From the NCBI GenBank assembly GCA_036393295.1, contig DASWHF010000009.1, positions 1-53,976 on the forward strand: a stretch of 53,976 nucleotides of DNA. Direction: 5' to 3'. The stretch is from DASWHF01 sp036393295. Its GTDB lineage: Bacteria; Pseudomonadota; Gammaproteobacteria; Acidiferrobacterales; UBA6901. Under the pieces are notes generated by a model. It did not search any database. It worked only from the letters and a program-made list of their open reading frames with translations, and was not told where the DNA came from. Of this stretch, positions 9,444 to 17,966 are shown piece by piece. The position numbers and the translations under genes are program-made. Each line of letters starts with the position of its first letter. The stretch's first letter is position 1.

Positions 9444-9686
9444 TCAGGCCGTCCGGCCCGTGTATTCTTCCGGGGTCAACGTGCGCATCGACAGCGCGTG
9501 GATCTCCTCGCGCATCCTGTCGCCGAGCGCGCGGTACACCAGCTGATGCTGCGCCACCATGGTCTTGCCGGCGAACTCCGGCGAGACGATGACCGCCTCG
9601 AAGTGATGCCCGTCACCGGTCACCTCGGCGCGCGCGCCGGGCAGGCCCGCCTCGATCAGCTGCTTGATGTCTTCGGGTCGTACCAT
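9444..9686 (-). CDS. ibaG: BolA-family protein IbaG
   Basis: An 80-residue BolA-fold protein. The start at 9686 (MVRPEDIKQL) gives the usual size. The loop GDGHHFEAVIVSPEF and the conserved His in REEIHAL near residue 62 are the residues that ligate the Fe-S cluster shared with monothiol glutaredoxins. IbaG in Escherichia coli lies between mlaB and murA, the same neighbourhood as here. The ~220-base gap to mlaB may hold its promoter, but I see no convincing box. Confidence 0.9.
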   Translation of the reverse strand: MVRPEDIKQLIEAGLPGARAEVTGDGHHFEAVIVSPEFAGKTMVAQHQLVYRALGDRMREEIHALSMRTLTPEEYTGRTA

Positions 9687-9908
9687 GGTTGTCGTGTTCA
9701 CCGTCGATTGCGCCCTACAGGATACGCTGTCGGTCGCGGACAATAAAGTCGGACCGCCGCAAACACCCACCGGTATTGAGTTTATTGCGCTGCCGGCGAC
9801 GATCCGGCAAAAACGGTTGGTGGCCGATCAATGAGGTCGCGAGCGGCGAATTTCAAGCGCGGACGGCGAAAAGAGCATGCCCGGCGCCGCGCGCGACGGG
9901 ATCGGCGG

Positions 9909-10205
9909 TCAGGCACGGCCCGGGGCCGCGCCGAGCAGCGCCTCGCCGAGGCCGCTCACCGCGATCAGATTGCGCACCTGGGCGGGCACGTTGCGGAATT
10001 CGGCGCGCCCGCCGGCGCGGCGCGCGAGCCGCAGCCACTCGACCATGAGCGCCACGCCGGCGCTGTCGGCCTGGGTGACGCCGGCCAGATCGATGACGAC
10101 GTCGGCGCCGGGCGCGAACCAGCCGCGCGACCCCGCGAGCAGCGCCGTCACGGAGTCGAAGCTCAGCGCCCCGGTCGGGGCGTGCACGGGCGCCTCCGCG
10201 CTCAA
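9909..10205 (-). CDS. mlaB: STAS-domain protein MlaB
   Basis: A 98-residue STAS-domain protein with the typical core VVIDLAGVTQADSAGVALM. MlaB binds the MlaF ATPase in the cytosol and is needed for stability and activity of the MlaFEDB complex. It starts in a 4-base overlap with the mlaC stop and closes the mla operon. The N-terminal strands are divergent, as usual for MlaB. The position makes the call firm. Confidence 0.88.
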   Translation of the reverse strand: MSAEAPVHAPTGALSFDSVTALLAGSRGWFAPGADVVIDLAGVTQADSAGVALMVEWLRLARRAGGRAEFRNVPAQVRNLIAVSGLGEALLGAAPGRA

Positions 10206-10825
10206 GGCTTGGCGCCCGCCGCGGCGGGGTTGCGGTTGCTCTGCGCCATCGACACCAGCAGCGCCTCCAGGCCCTCCGCGCGGATCTTGGTGGCGTACAC
10301 CGAGCGGTAATTGGTCACCAGGCTCACGCCCTCGATGCTGACGTCGTAGACCTTCCAGGCGTCGCCCTTCTTATAAAAGGTGTAGTGGATGGGCACGTTC
10401 GGCGCGCCGCCCTTCTGCTTGACCTCCGTCTTGACGGTGACCTCCTCGTCGCCCGGCTTGCGCGCCACCGGCAGGACCACGATCTCCTGATCGGTGTAAT
10501 TGAGCAGCGCCGTCGAGTAGGTGCGCACCAGCAGGTCGCGGAACTCGACGACGAAGCGCCCGCGCTGCTCGGGCGTGGCGTCGCGCCAGTGCCGGCCCAG
10601 CACCCACTGCGACATGCGCACGAAATCGAAGTGCGGCAGCACCTTTTCGTCGGCCAGCTTGTAGAGCTTCCGGTGGTCCTGCTCGAAGGACTTCTTGTCG
10701 GCGCGCACGATCTTGAGGATCTCGTCGGTGGTGTCGCGCACGATCTGCTCGGGCGGCGTCTCGGCGAAGGCCAAGGGCGCCCCCAGACACAGTGCGATCA
10801 GCAGTCGTGACAGTATGGTTTTCAT
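10202..10825 (-). CDS. mlaC: Periplasmic phospholipid carrier MlaC
   Basis: A 207-residue protein of the MlaC/Ttg2D family. The start at 10825 gives a clean signal peptide, MKTILSRLLIALCLGAPLAFA, ahead of ETPPEQIV; the upstream in-frame Met is rejected because it would bury that signal. GAGGG lies about seven bases before this start. MlaC shuttles phospholipids between the outer-membrane MlaA complex and MlaFEDB. The VVEFRDLLVRTYSTALLNY block is typical. A CACGGGG repeat separates it from mlaD. Confidence 0.94.
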   Translation of the reverse strand: MKTILSRLLIALCLGAPLAFAETPPEQIVRDTTDEILKIVRADKKSFEQDHRKLYKLADEKVLPHFDFVRMSQWVLGRHWRDATPEQRGRFVVEFRDLLVRTYSTALLNYTDQEIVVLPVARKPGDEEVTVKTEVKQKGGAPNVPIHYTFYKKGDAWKVYDVSIEGVSLVTNYRSVYATKIRAEGLEALLVSMAQSNRNPAAAGAKP

Positions 10826-10864
10826 GGCATGCCCTCGTTTGGCGATGTGCCGATTCAATAGTTG

Positions 10865-10967
10865 CTAATTCTGCCACGGGGGACACGGGGGACACGGGGA
10901 ATACAAGAATTTTCCCTGCCGCACTTCACGTTGTTTCTCCCCGTGTCCCCCGTGCTCCCCGTGGCTA
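10865..10967. repeat. CACGGGG inverted-arm repeat, copy 4
   Basis: The left arm (10872-10900) has units CACGGGGGA repeated three times; the right arm (10937-10967) is the complement. The spacer of ~37 bases is unrelated to other copies. It lies between mlaD and mlaC inside the mla operon. Confidence 0.85.
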
Positions 10968-10987
10968 ATCCTCACGACCTATCCGAG

Positions 10988-11464
10988 CTACTTCTTCTCT
11001 TCGGGCTTGGCGGCCATGTTGTACAGGAACTGGCTGATGAGCTTCTCCAGCACCAGCGCCGATTGCGTGAGCTTGATCTGGCCGCCGTCTTTTAGATACT
11101 CGTCGCTGCCGCCCGCTTCCAGGGCGACGTACTGCTCGCCGAGCAGGCCGGAGGTCAGGATCGAGGCGCTGGTGTCGACCGGCAGGGTATCGTACTGGCG
11201 CTCGATGCCGAGCACCGCCACCGCCTGGTAGCGTTCCTTGTCGAAAAAGATCTCGGCGACGCGACCGATACGCACCCCCGACATGGTCACCGGCGCCTTC
11301 ACCTTGAGGCCGCCGATGTTCTCGAAGCGCAGCTCCACCCGGTAGCTGCCGGCCACGTCGATGGACTTGATGTTGCTGACCTTGAAGGCCAGCACCGCCA
11401 GGGCCGCGATGCCGGCCGCGACGAACAGGCCGACCAGGGTCTCCAACCACTTTCTGCTCAACAT
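10988..11464 (-). CDS. mlaD: MCE-domain lipid transport protein MlaD
   Basis: A 158-residue protein with one N-terminal membrane helix (about residues 8-27) and a single MCE domain (about 38-117, from AGSYRVELRFENIGGLKVKAPV to the GLLGEQYVALEAGG signature). MlaD forms the periplasmic hexameric ring on MlaE through which phospholipid passes. One base separates it from mlaE. The C-terminal helix LVLEKLISQFLYN is the segment that lines the central pore in known structures. The C-terminal tail is shorter than in Escherichia coli. Confidence 0.95.
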   Translation of the reverse strand: MLSRKWLETLVGLFVAAGIAALAVLAFKVSNIKSIDVAGSYRVELRFENIGGLKVKAPVTMSGVRIGRVAEIFFDKERYQAVAVLGIERQYDTLPVDTSASILTSGLLGEQYVALEAGGSDEYLKDGGQIKLTQSALVLEKLISQFLYNMAAKPEEKK

Positions 11465-11465
11465 G

Positions 11466-12245
11466 TCACAGTTCTCCCAAGGTCAGGGCGGTCATGACGA
11501 AATCCAGCCCGAGCACCGCCAGCGACGAGGTCACCACGGTGCGCGTGGTCGCGCGGCTCACGCCTTCCGAGGTCGGCACGGCGTCGTAGCCCTCGAACAC
11601 CGCGATCCAGGTGACTACCACGCCGAACACCACGCTCTTCAGCACTCCGTTCAGCACGTCGTCGTAGAAGTCGACGCCGTTCTGCATCTGCGACCAGAAC
11701 ACGCCGGCGTCGACGCCGACCTGGCCGACCGCGACGAAATGCCCGCCGAACACGCCGACCATGGTGAACAAGGCGGCCAGCAGCGGCATGGCGATGATCC
11801 CGGCGAACAGGCGCGGCGCCACCACGCGCGTCAACGGATTGACCGCCATCATCTCCATGCCGGCGAGCTGCTCGGTGGCCTTCATCAGGCCGATCTCGGC
11901 GGTCAGCGCCGAGCCGGCGCGGCCGGCGAACAGCAGCGCCGTGACCACCGGTCCGAGCTCGCGCGTCAGCGACAGCGCCACCACCAGCCCGAGCGAGGAC
12001 TCGGCGCCGAAGTCCACCAGGGTGTTGTAGCCCTGCAGCGCCAATACCATGCCGACGAACAGGCCCGATACCAGGATGATCACCAGGGTCAGCACGCCGA
12101 CCGCGTAGACCTGCTGCACCACCAGGCTCGGGCGCGCCAGCAGATGCCAGGAGCCGGCCAGCACGTCCGACAGGAACACGCTGGCGCGCCCCAGGCGCTC
12201 GACGCTCAACAGGGTGCGCCGCCCGAGCTCCTGAAATATGGTCAC
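11466..12245 (-). CDS. mlaE: Phospholipid ABC permease MlaE
   Basis: A 259-residue integral membrane permease of the MlaE/YrbE family. It shows about five to six membrane helices and the conserved cytoplasmic coupling segment MAVNPLTRVVAPRLFAG. It pairs with MlaF (ATPase), MlaD (MCE ring) and MlaB. The start overlaps the mlaF stop by four bases. Length and motif are typical. Confidence 0.96.
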   Translation of the reverse strand: MTIFQELGRRTLLSVERLGRASVFLSDVLAGSWHLLARPSLVVQQVYAVGVLTLVIILVSGLFVGMVLALQGYNTLVDFGAESSLGLVVALSLTRELGPVVTALLFAGRAGSALTAEIGLMKATEQLAGMEMMAVNPLTRVVAPRLFAGIIAMPLLAALFTMVGVFGGHFVAVGQVGVDAGVFWSQMQNGVDFYDDVLNGVLKSVVFGVVVTWIAVFEGYDAVPTSEGVSRATTRTVVTSSLAVLGLDFVMTALTLGEL

Positions 12246-13138
12246 GACGCCACCTCCATCAGGTCGGCGAGATAATCCTTGGCCGGGTAGTGATAGGCGA
12301 CCGGCCCGTCCGCCGTGCCCTCCATGAACTGTCGCACTTCGGTCATGCTCGAATTCTGCATAACGTCCGGGGGGCCCTCGGCGATGACACGGCCGTCGCC
12401 GACCAGGTAGACGTAGTCGGCGATGGTGCAGGCCTCGGCGACATCGTGGGTCACGACGATCGAGGTCATGCCGAGGGCGTCGTTGAGGCTGCGGATGAGC
12501 TTGACGATGATCCCCATCGAGATCGGATCCAGCCCGGTGAAAGGCTCGTCGTACATCACCAGCATCGGATCGAAGACGATGGCGCGCGCCAGCGCCACGC
12601 GCCGCGCCATGCCGCCGGACAGCTCGGCCGGCATCAGCGCGCGCGCGCCGCGCAGGCCCACCAGCTCGAGCTTGGTCAGCACCAGGTGGTGGATCAGCGC
12701 CTCCGGCAGGCGCGTGTGCTCGCGCACCGGGAAGGCAATGTTCTCGAAGACATCAAGGTCGGTGAGCAGCGCGCCGGTCTGAAACAGCATGCCCAAACGC
12801 TTGCGCAGCGCGAACAGCTCGCGGGTCTTGAGCGCCGGCACCGACAGGCCGTCGACGATCACCTCGCCGGCGTCGGGCCGGAGCCGGCCGCCGAGCAGAT
12901 TGAGCAGCGTGGTCTTGCCGCTGCCGCTGCCGCCCATGATGGCGGTCACCTGGCCGCGGCGGATCCGGATATTCAGGTCCGAGAAGATCGTGCGCGCACC
13001 GCGCAGGAAGCGCAGCGCGCGCACCTCCGCGAGGGTCTCGGCATCGGTGTCGCGCGGGGCATCGGGAGTCACTGGCTGTCCGTTGTTGGGGTGGCGTGGT
13101 CCGGGTCGACCGTCCGTCGGGCGACTGACCCCGGACAT
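12242..13138 (-). CDS. mlaF: Phospholipid ABC ATPase MlaF
   Basis: A 298-residue ATPase with Walker A GGSGSGKTT, signature LSGGMARRVALARAI and Walker B MLVMYDEPFTGLD. It powers MlaFEDB lipid transport at the inner membrane. The first ~40 residues (proline- and asparagine-rich) have no family match, so the true start may be a later GTG or CTG; no internal ATG precedes the domain. It is the first gene of mlaFEDCB and is divergent from the outer membrane protein gene at 13284. Confidence 0.94.
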   Translation of the reverse strand: MSGVSRPTDGRPGPRHPNNGQPVTPDAPRDTDAETLAEVRALRFLRGARTIFSDLNIRIRRGQVTAIMGGSGSGKTTLLNLLGGRLRPDAGEVIVDGLSVPALKTRELFALRKRLGMLFQTGALLTDLDVFENIAFPVREHTRLPEALIHHLVLTKLELVGLRGARALMPAELSGGMARRVALARAIVFDPMLVMYDEPFTGLDPISMGIIVKLIRSLNDALGMTSIVVTHDVAEACTIADYVYLVGDGRVIAEGPPDVMQNSSMTEVRQFMEGTADGPVAYHYPAKDYLADLMEVAS

Positions 13139-13283
13139 TCTAGACGGATCGTTGCGATCTTGTCAGCCATGGCGGGGAATTGGCGACGGCCGGCGGGGTT
13201 TGCTATCTTGAGTGGAAACAACGGTCGCCGACGCATGCCGCGCGGCGGCGCAAACATCCATCAATCCACACGAGGAAGAGCGA

Positions 13284-13871
13284 ATGAAACGGAAGCGGGT
13301 TGCAAGGTTCGGCATCGCGGGCCTGGTCCTGGCGTCATCAATGGCGGTCATCGCGCCCGCCCATGCCGACGGCGCGGTCCTGCTCAGGGTCGGCAGCGTG
13401 CAGCTGTGGGACGAGCTCCAGCAACTCGACGGCAATCCCCGCGCGTTCGAGGACAGCAGCTCGCGCACCTTCTCGGTGGCCTGGGAGGCGCGCAAGCGGC
13501 GCGGCGCGGCGTTCGGCATCGAGTATCTCATCTATCGCCACGACTTCACGCCCGGCACCCTGATCACGAGCCAAGGCCAGGCCAAGACCCAGGCGCTGAT
13601 GTTCCGCGCCACCAAGTACTTCGGCGGCGCCGACGTCCGGCCCTTCATCGGCATCGGCTTCGGGCCCGGGCATACCAGCGTGAGCGGCACCAACCTCGAT
13701 CCCGAGCTCAACCTCATGATCCAGGCCGCCGCGGGCGTCGAATTCCGGGTCGAGAACTTCAGCTTCCTGGTCGAGGCCCGCGGACTGTACAACGACAGCG
13801 ACGGCGAAGTGGGCAACGAGTACGACCCGTCGGCCACCGGCTACTTCGGCGGCATCGGATTCTTGTTCTAG
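13284..13871 (+). CDS. Small outer membrane beta-barrel protein
   Basis: A 195-residue protein with a signal peptide ending around PAHA|DGAV, alternating hydrophobic strands and a C-terminal GGIGFLF ending in Phe, as needed for BAM recognition. GAGGAAG lies about six bases before the ATG. The pattern resembles the OmpW/OmpA-barrel-like small barrels (eight strands), but I recognise no specific family. It is divergent from mlaF and followed by a strong hairpin. A role in the outer membrane is inferred from the topology only. Confidence 0.75.
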   Translation: MKRKRVARFGIAGLVLASSMAVIAPAHADGAVLLRVGSVQLWDELQQLDGNPRAFEDSSSRTFSVAWEARKRRGAAFGIEYLIYRHDFTPGTLITSQGQAKTQALMFRATKYFGGADVRPFIGIGFGPGHTSVSGTNLDPELNLMIQAAAGVEFRVENFSFLVEARGLYNDSDGEVGNEYDPSATGYFGGIGFLF

Positions 13872-13889
13872 TCAGTATTTTTGCTGCAA

Positions 13890-13920
13890 ACGGCGCAGCC
13901 GATGTCCACGGCTGCGCCGT
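13890..13920 (+). terminator. Hairpin after the outer membrane protein gene
   Basis: A perfect 11-bp stem, ACGGCGCAGCC and its complement, encloses a 9-base loop 18 bases beyond the stop codon. There is no good T-run on the plus strand, so it may stabilise the 3' end as much as terminate. Confidence 0.55.
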
Positions 13921-14031
13921 CTCGTCAAAATTGATTACATAGGTTTCAACATTCCCACGGCTCGGCCCGAAGAAAGCTGATCTCGGTCCAGTCGTTCTTG
14001 AATATGTCAACGCCGCCCGCGGCCTGCCGGA

Positions 14032-14724
14032 TCATACGGCCAGCAGTTCGGCGATAATTCGCGCCTGCTCGGAGGCTGGCGCCGCCCCCGCGCCGTGAAA
14101 GAATAACCCGGCGACACCCGACGCGTCACAGGCCTGCGACAACCGCTCGATCCACGTGCGCAGCGTCTTGGGCGGCGCGCCCGGGGCCAGGGCAAGCTGC
14201 AGGCGCCCGGTCGCCGGCGGCGCCTCGCCTTCGGCCGGGTGCCAGCACAGGCCGATGCCGGCGTCGGCCAGGCGCTGCGCCCCGGCACGCCAGGCGCCGG
14301 CCGGAAGATCGACACAGAGCGGAAATACCGCATCGAGCCGCCGGATGACGCGGTCGAGCCAGTCGAGATCCAGCGGCGTGCCCGCCGGCAGGCGCCACAG
14401 CGCACCGGCGACCTGGGCACGGATCGGCGCGACCCGCTCTGTGAAGGCGGCCAGGGCGGCGGCGCGGCCCGCCTCATCGGCCGCCGTCGCGAGCGTCGAC
14501 GGCAGTTCCAGCACGAAGCGAAACCTCGGATCGCTTTCCTCGCGCCACGCTTCCGTGATGGCCGCGTCCACCCCCGCCCAGGCCTCGCCCGGCACCAGCA
14601 CCGCGCGCAGCCGGTTGCTGTAGTAGCAGAAGCGCCACTCCGCCGGCAGCTCCTCGGGATAGAACTCGGGCACCCAGTCGGCATGATCCCAACCGCGCGC
14701 ACCGATCAGCATCGATTCGCTCAT
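14032..14724 (-). CDS. DUF72-like protein
   Basis: A 230-residue protein whose opening LIGARGWDHADWVPEFYPEELP resembles the G-x-x-G-W-x-x-W-x-x-x-FYP start of the DUF72 (YecE) family, followed by a YYSNRL segment and a TIM-barrel-like series. The family function is unknown; a few members lie near DNA metabolism genes. The start at 14724 is chosen over the upstream Met because homology begins just after it. It is divergent from the luciferase-like gene with a 77-base gap. Confidence 0.65.
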   Translation of the reverse strand: MSESMLIGARGWDHADWVPEFYPEELPAEWRFCYYSNRLRAVLVPGEAWAGVDAAITEAWREESDPRFRFVLELPSTLATAADEAGRAAALAAFTERVAPIRAQVAGALWRLPAGTPLDLDWLDRVIRRLDAVFPLCVDLPAGAWRAGAQRLADAGIGLCWHPAEGEAPPATGRLQLALAPGAPPKTLRTWIERLSQACDASGVAGLFFHGAGAAPASEQARIIAELLAV

Positions 14725-14801
14725 GACAGTCGCCGCATCTCGTTTCCTTGCGCGCAAGACTAACCCATGGGCAAGCCGCCCGGATAGGGTATGCTAGCGC
14801 G

Positions 14802-15893
14802 ATGCGCTTCGACCTCTTCCACGAGCTCGCCGTGCCGCCGTTCGACGGTCGCAGCGAGGCCCGGGTCTATCGCGACACGCTCGACGAGCTGGCGGTGGCC
14901 GACGGCCTCGGCTTCGGCACCGCCTGGCTGGTCGAGCATCATTTCATGCGCGGCTATTCGCACTCGTCGGCGCCCGATCTGGTGCTGGCCGCCGCCGCGG
15001 CGCGCACCACGCGCCTGCGGCTCGGTCACGCGATCCTGCCCTTGCCCTATCACCACCCGGTACAGGTGGCCGAGCGGCTGGCGACGCTCGATATCCTGTC
15101 CGACGGCCGTGTCGATTTCGGTTTCGGCCGCGGCTTCTCGCCGGCGGAATACGCCGCCTTCGGCGTGGCCATGGACGAGAGCCGCGCGCGCGTCGAGGAG
15201 TCGCTGTCGATCCTGCGCGCGTTCTTCGCCGGCGAACGCGTGAGCTTTCACGGCCGCCACTACCGGATCGACGATCTCGATATTCTTCCCAAGGTCGTGC
15301 AGCGGCCGCACCCGCCGTTGTGGATGGCCGCGGTCAGCCCCGAGAGCTACGCGCTGGCGGCGCGGCTCGGCGTCGGCGTGCTGGTCGGGCCGTTCAAGCC
15401 CTGGTTCATGGTCAAGCCGGACATCGAGCACTACCGCGACGCCTGGCGGCGGCAGCACGGCGACGCCCACGGCGATCCCGCGCTCAATCCGCGCGTCGGC
15501 ATGACGATCGGGCTGTTCTGCCTGGAGGACGGCGAGCGTGCCCGCGAGATCGCCCGCACCAACATCACCTGGTTCTACCGCGAGCTGCTCAAGACCACCG
15601 CGCCGGTGCTCGAACGCCTGCACGCCGGCTACGAGTACTACCGCAAGCTCGGCAACCTGAAGTTCCTGCTCGACAAGGCCGTGCACCTCGCGGTGCTCGA
15701 GACCGCCGGCATGGTGGTGGCCGGCGATCCCGAGCACTGCCGGCGGCGGCTCGCGGCCTATCGCGATGCCGGCGTCGATCACCTGCTGTGCGCGATCGCC
15801 GCCGGTGGCTCGCCGTCGGCGGTGGTGATCGAGTCGATGCAGACCCTGGCCCGCCACGTGATGCCGCACTTCACCGCATGCGAATCGCCGTAA
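14802..15893 (+). CDS. Luciferase-like flavin-dependent oxidoreductase
   Basis: A 363-residue protein of the bacterial luciferase-like monooxygenase superfamily (LLM class). Typical elements are the N-terminal FDLFHELAVPP, GTAWLVEHHFMRG, LRLGHAILPLPYHHPVQVAERLATLDILSDGRVDFGFGRG and the C-terminal VVAGDPEHCRRRLAAY. Members oxidise varied substrates with FMNH2 or F420; the substrate can not be read here. It overlaps the downstream epimerase gene by 16 bases, so the two are probably made together. Confidence 0.85.
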   Translation: MRFDLFHELAVPPFDGRSEARVYRDTLDELAVADGLGFGTAWLVEHHFMRGYSHSSAPDLVLAAAAARTTRLRLGHAILPLPYHHPVQVAERLATLDILSDGRVDFGFGRGFSPAEYAAFGVAMDESRARVEESLSILRAFFAGERVSFHGRHYRIDDLDILPKVVQRPHPPLWMAAVSPESYALAARLGVGVLVGPFKPWFMVKPDIEHYRDAWRRQHGDAHGDPALNPRVGMTIGLFCLEDGERAREIARTNITWFYRELLKTTAPVLERLHAGYEYYRKLGNLKFLLDKAVHLAVLETAGMVVAGDPEHCRRRLAAYRDAGVDHLLCAIAAGGSPSAVVIESMQTLARHVMPHFTACESP

Positions 15894-16804
15894 CCGGCAG
15901 CGCGTCGCGCCTGGCACGGGTGCTGCTGCCGCGGCTGCTGGACGACCCGCGCGTGGCGGAGGTCGTCGGCATCGATGTCCGCGCGCCGCGCCTGCACCAC
16001 CCGCGCCTCACCCCGGTGACGCTCGACGTGCGCGCGCCCGAGCTCGGCGCCGTGCTGGACGGCATCGACATGCTGGCGCATCTCGCCTTCGTCGTCATGC
16101 AGGCCGATCTCGGCCGGCACCGTCGCGACCGCGCGCTGATGCGCGACATCAACGTCGGCGGCAGCATCAACGTCTTCAGCCGGGCGGCGGCGGCCGGGGT
16201 GCGGCGCATCGTGCATCTGTCGAGCGCCGCGGTCTACCGGCTCGACGGCACGGCGCCCATGACCGAGACCCAGCCGCGTGCCGCGCTCGCCGGCTTCCAC
16301 TACGGCGCGGACAAGGCGGCGGTCGAGGACTGGCTGGACGGCTTCGAGCGCGATCACACGCGCATCGGGGTCGTGCGGCTGCGTCCGCACGCCATCCTCG
16401 GACCGCAGGCCCAGCCGTTCCTGCGGGCGCTGCTGCGGCTGCCGTTCTATCCCGCGCTGCCGGCGCCGGCGCCGCTCACCCAGTGCGTGCACGAGGACGA
16501 CGTCGCCGAGGCGGTCCTGCTCGCGCTGTTCGGCGCGGCGCGCGGCGCCTTCAACCTGGCCTGCGCCGACGCCCTGCCGTTCCGCGCGCTCGTCGGCGCC
16601 CGGCACCGCCTCGCGCTGCCGCTGCCCTGGGGCCTGGCGCGCGCCGGCTTCGCGCTCGGCTGGCGATGGTTCGGCTGGGGCACCGACCCCGGCTGGCTGC
16701 CGGGGCTGCGTCATCCGGTGGTGCTCGACTCGACCCGCGCACGCCGCGAGCTCGGCTGGCGGCCGCGCCATGACCGCGCCGCGGACATCGTGCAGAATAG
16801 CTAG
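15878..16804 (+). CDS. NAD-dependent epimerase/dehydratase
   Basis: A 308-residue extended SDR protein. It opens with RIAVTGSASRLARVL, a degenerate TGxxGxxG nucleotide motif. The HLSSAAVY block supplies Ser, and the YGADKAAVE block supplies the Tyr-x-x-x-Lys catalytic pair. The late segment QCVHEDDVAEAVLLAL is typical. The substrate is unknown; many such proteins act on nucleotide sugars or sterol-like ketones. The coding start lies within the end of the flavoprotein gene. Confidence 0.85.
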   Translation: MRIAVTGSASRLARVLLPRLLDDPRVAEVVGIDVRAPRLHHPRLTPVTLDVRAPELGAVLDGIDMLAHLAFVVMQADLGRHRRDRALMRDINVGGSINVFSRAAAAGVRRIVHLSSAAVYRLDGTAPMTETQPRAALAGFHYGADKAAVEDWLDGFERDHTRIGVVRLRPHAILGPQAQPFLRALLRLPFYPALPAPAPLTQCVHEDDVAEAVLLALFGAARGAFNLACADALPFRALVGARHRLALPLPWGLARAGFALGWRWFGWGTDPGWLPGLRHPVVLDSTRARRELGWRPRHDRAADIVQNS

Positions 16805-16831
16805 CCGGCAACACTCTCGAGCGGCGCGCGC

Positions 16832-17017
16832 ATGGCCGACATACTCAAATTCAAGAAACCGTCCGCCCGGGACCGGAACCAGGGCAAGACCTTGTGCGGC
16901 AGCGGCTTTCACAAATGGGCGGTCGTGACCGGGCGCAAGTTCGACGTCAAGCTCGGCAAGCTCGTCACCCTGGAGCGTTGCGCCCGCTGCGGCGAGGAAC
17001 GCACGCGCCTGCTTTAA
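16832..17017 (+). CDS. Small zinc-ribbon-like conserved protein
   Basis: A 61-residue basic protein with four cysteines, arranged TLCGSGFHKW and later ERCARCGEER, plus a His, so a small zinc ribbon is likely. The N-terminus (KFKKPSARDRNQGK) is highly basic, suggesting nucleic acid or ribosome contact. I do not recognise a named family. It lies 27 bases after the epimerase gene in the same direction and is followed by a CACGGGG repeat. Confidence 0.7.
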   Translation: MADILKFKKPSARDRNQGKTLCGSGFHKWAVVTGRKFDVKLGKLVTLERCARCGEERTRLL

Positions 17018-17052
17018 GATTCATCGCCGGCGAGTCACGCGAAAAACAAAAT

Positions 17053-17126
17053 CTGCCACGGGGACACGGGGAGCACGGGGAAAAACAGATTTATTCTCCC
17101 CGTGCTCCCCGTGTCCCCCGTGGCTA
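17053..17126. repeat. CACGGGG inverted-arm repeat, copy 5
   Basis: The left arm (17055-17082) has units CACGGGGACACGGGGAGC; the right arm (17096-17124) is complementary; the spacer is ~14 bases. It lies between two convergent genes, so here it could act as a bidirectional terminator. Confidence 0.85.
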
Positions 17127-17153
17127 AATCAAATCCGGTGACCACCGCGGCGC

Positions 17154-17966
17154 TCATTCGCCGACGTTGAGCAACAGCCCGCGGCGGCGCGCGGCGCGGA
17201 ACACCGACAGGAATACCGCCACCCCGAGCGCCAGGTAGACGACATTCAAAAGCACCGCGTTGACCAGCAGGTCGAGCCGGAAGCGTTGCTCGATCAGCAC
17301 CGCGCGCATGCCTTCGAAAACATGGCTGGCGGGCAGCAGATCGGCGACGACGCGCAGCCAGTCGGGCAGCACCGACACGGGATAATAGATGCCGCTCACC
17401 GGCGCGACCGCGAAGATCGCCACCCAGGCGAGGTTTTCGGCGCCGAGCCCGTAGCGCAGCACCATGGCCGACACCAGCAGCCCGATCGCCCAGCCCATGA
17501 CCAGCAGATTGACGAAGAACGCCAGCAGCGGCAGGCCCATATCGAAGATCGAATAATGGTAGAGCGGGATCGCCAACAGCGCCGCGCCGCCGACGCCGAT
17601 CAGGGTGCGGATCAGGCTGATGGTGAGCAGCGCCAGCACCAACTCGTAGGGCCGCAAGGGGCTGGCGAACAGATGGCCGAGGTTGCGCGAGTACATCTCC
17701 TCGAAGAACACCGTCGACACGCCGAGCTGGCCGCGGAACATCACGTCCCACAGCAGCACGCCGGCCAGCAGCACGCCCGAGGCCTGCGCCAGCCAGGCGC
17801 TGTGGCCGACCAGGAACTGGGTGATGAAGCCCCACAGGATCATCTGCATGGTCGGCCAATAGGCGAGCTCGAGGATGCGCGGCCAGGAGCGGCGCAGCAA
17901 ATAGACATAGCGCAGCACCATGGCATAAACGCGCCCGGCCGAAAACGCGCGCGGCGCGCCGTTCAT
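17154..17966 (-). CDS. ABC-2 type exporter permease
   Basis: A 270-residue permease with about six membrane helices, an amphipathic N-terminus (RVYAMVLRYVYLLRRSWPRILEL) and the late motif VAPVSGIYYPVSVLPDWL..LLPASHVFEGMRA, typical of the ABC-2 (NodJ/DrrB-like) family. It forms an exporter with the ATPase encoded immediately upstream (4-base overlap). The ligand is unknown; relatives export drugs, polysaccharides or lipids. Confidence 0.88.
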   Translation of the reverse strand: MNGAPRAFSAGRVYAMVLRYVYLLRRSWPRILELAYWPTMQMILWGFITQFLVGHSAWLAQASGVLLAGVLLWDVMFRGQLGVSTVFFEEMYSRNLGHLFASPLRPYELVLALLTISLIRTLIGVGGAALLAIPLYHYSIFDMGLPLLAFFVNLLVMGWAIGLLVSAMVLRYGLGAENLAWVAIFAVAPVSGIYYPVSVLPDWLRVVADLLPASHVFEGMRAVLIEQRFRLDLLVNAVLLNVVYLALGVAVFLSVFRAARRRGLLLNVGE

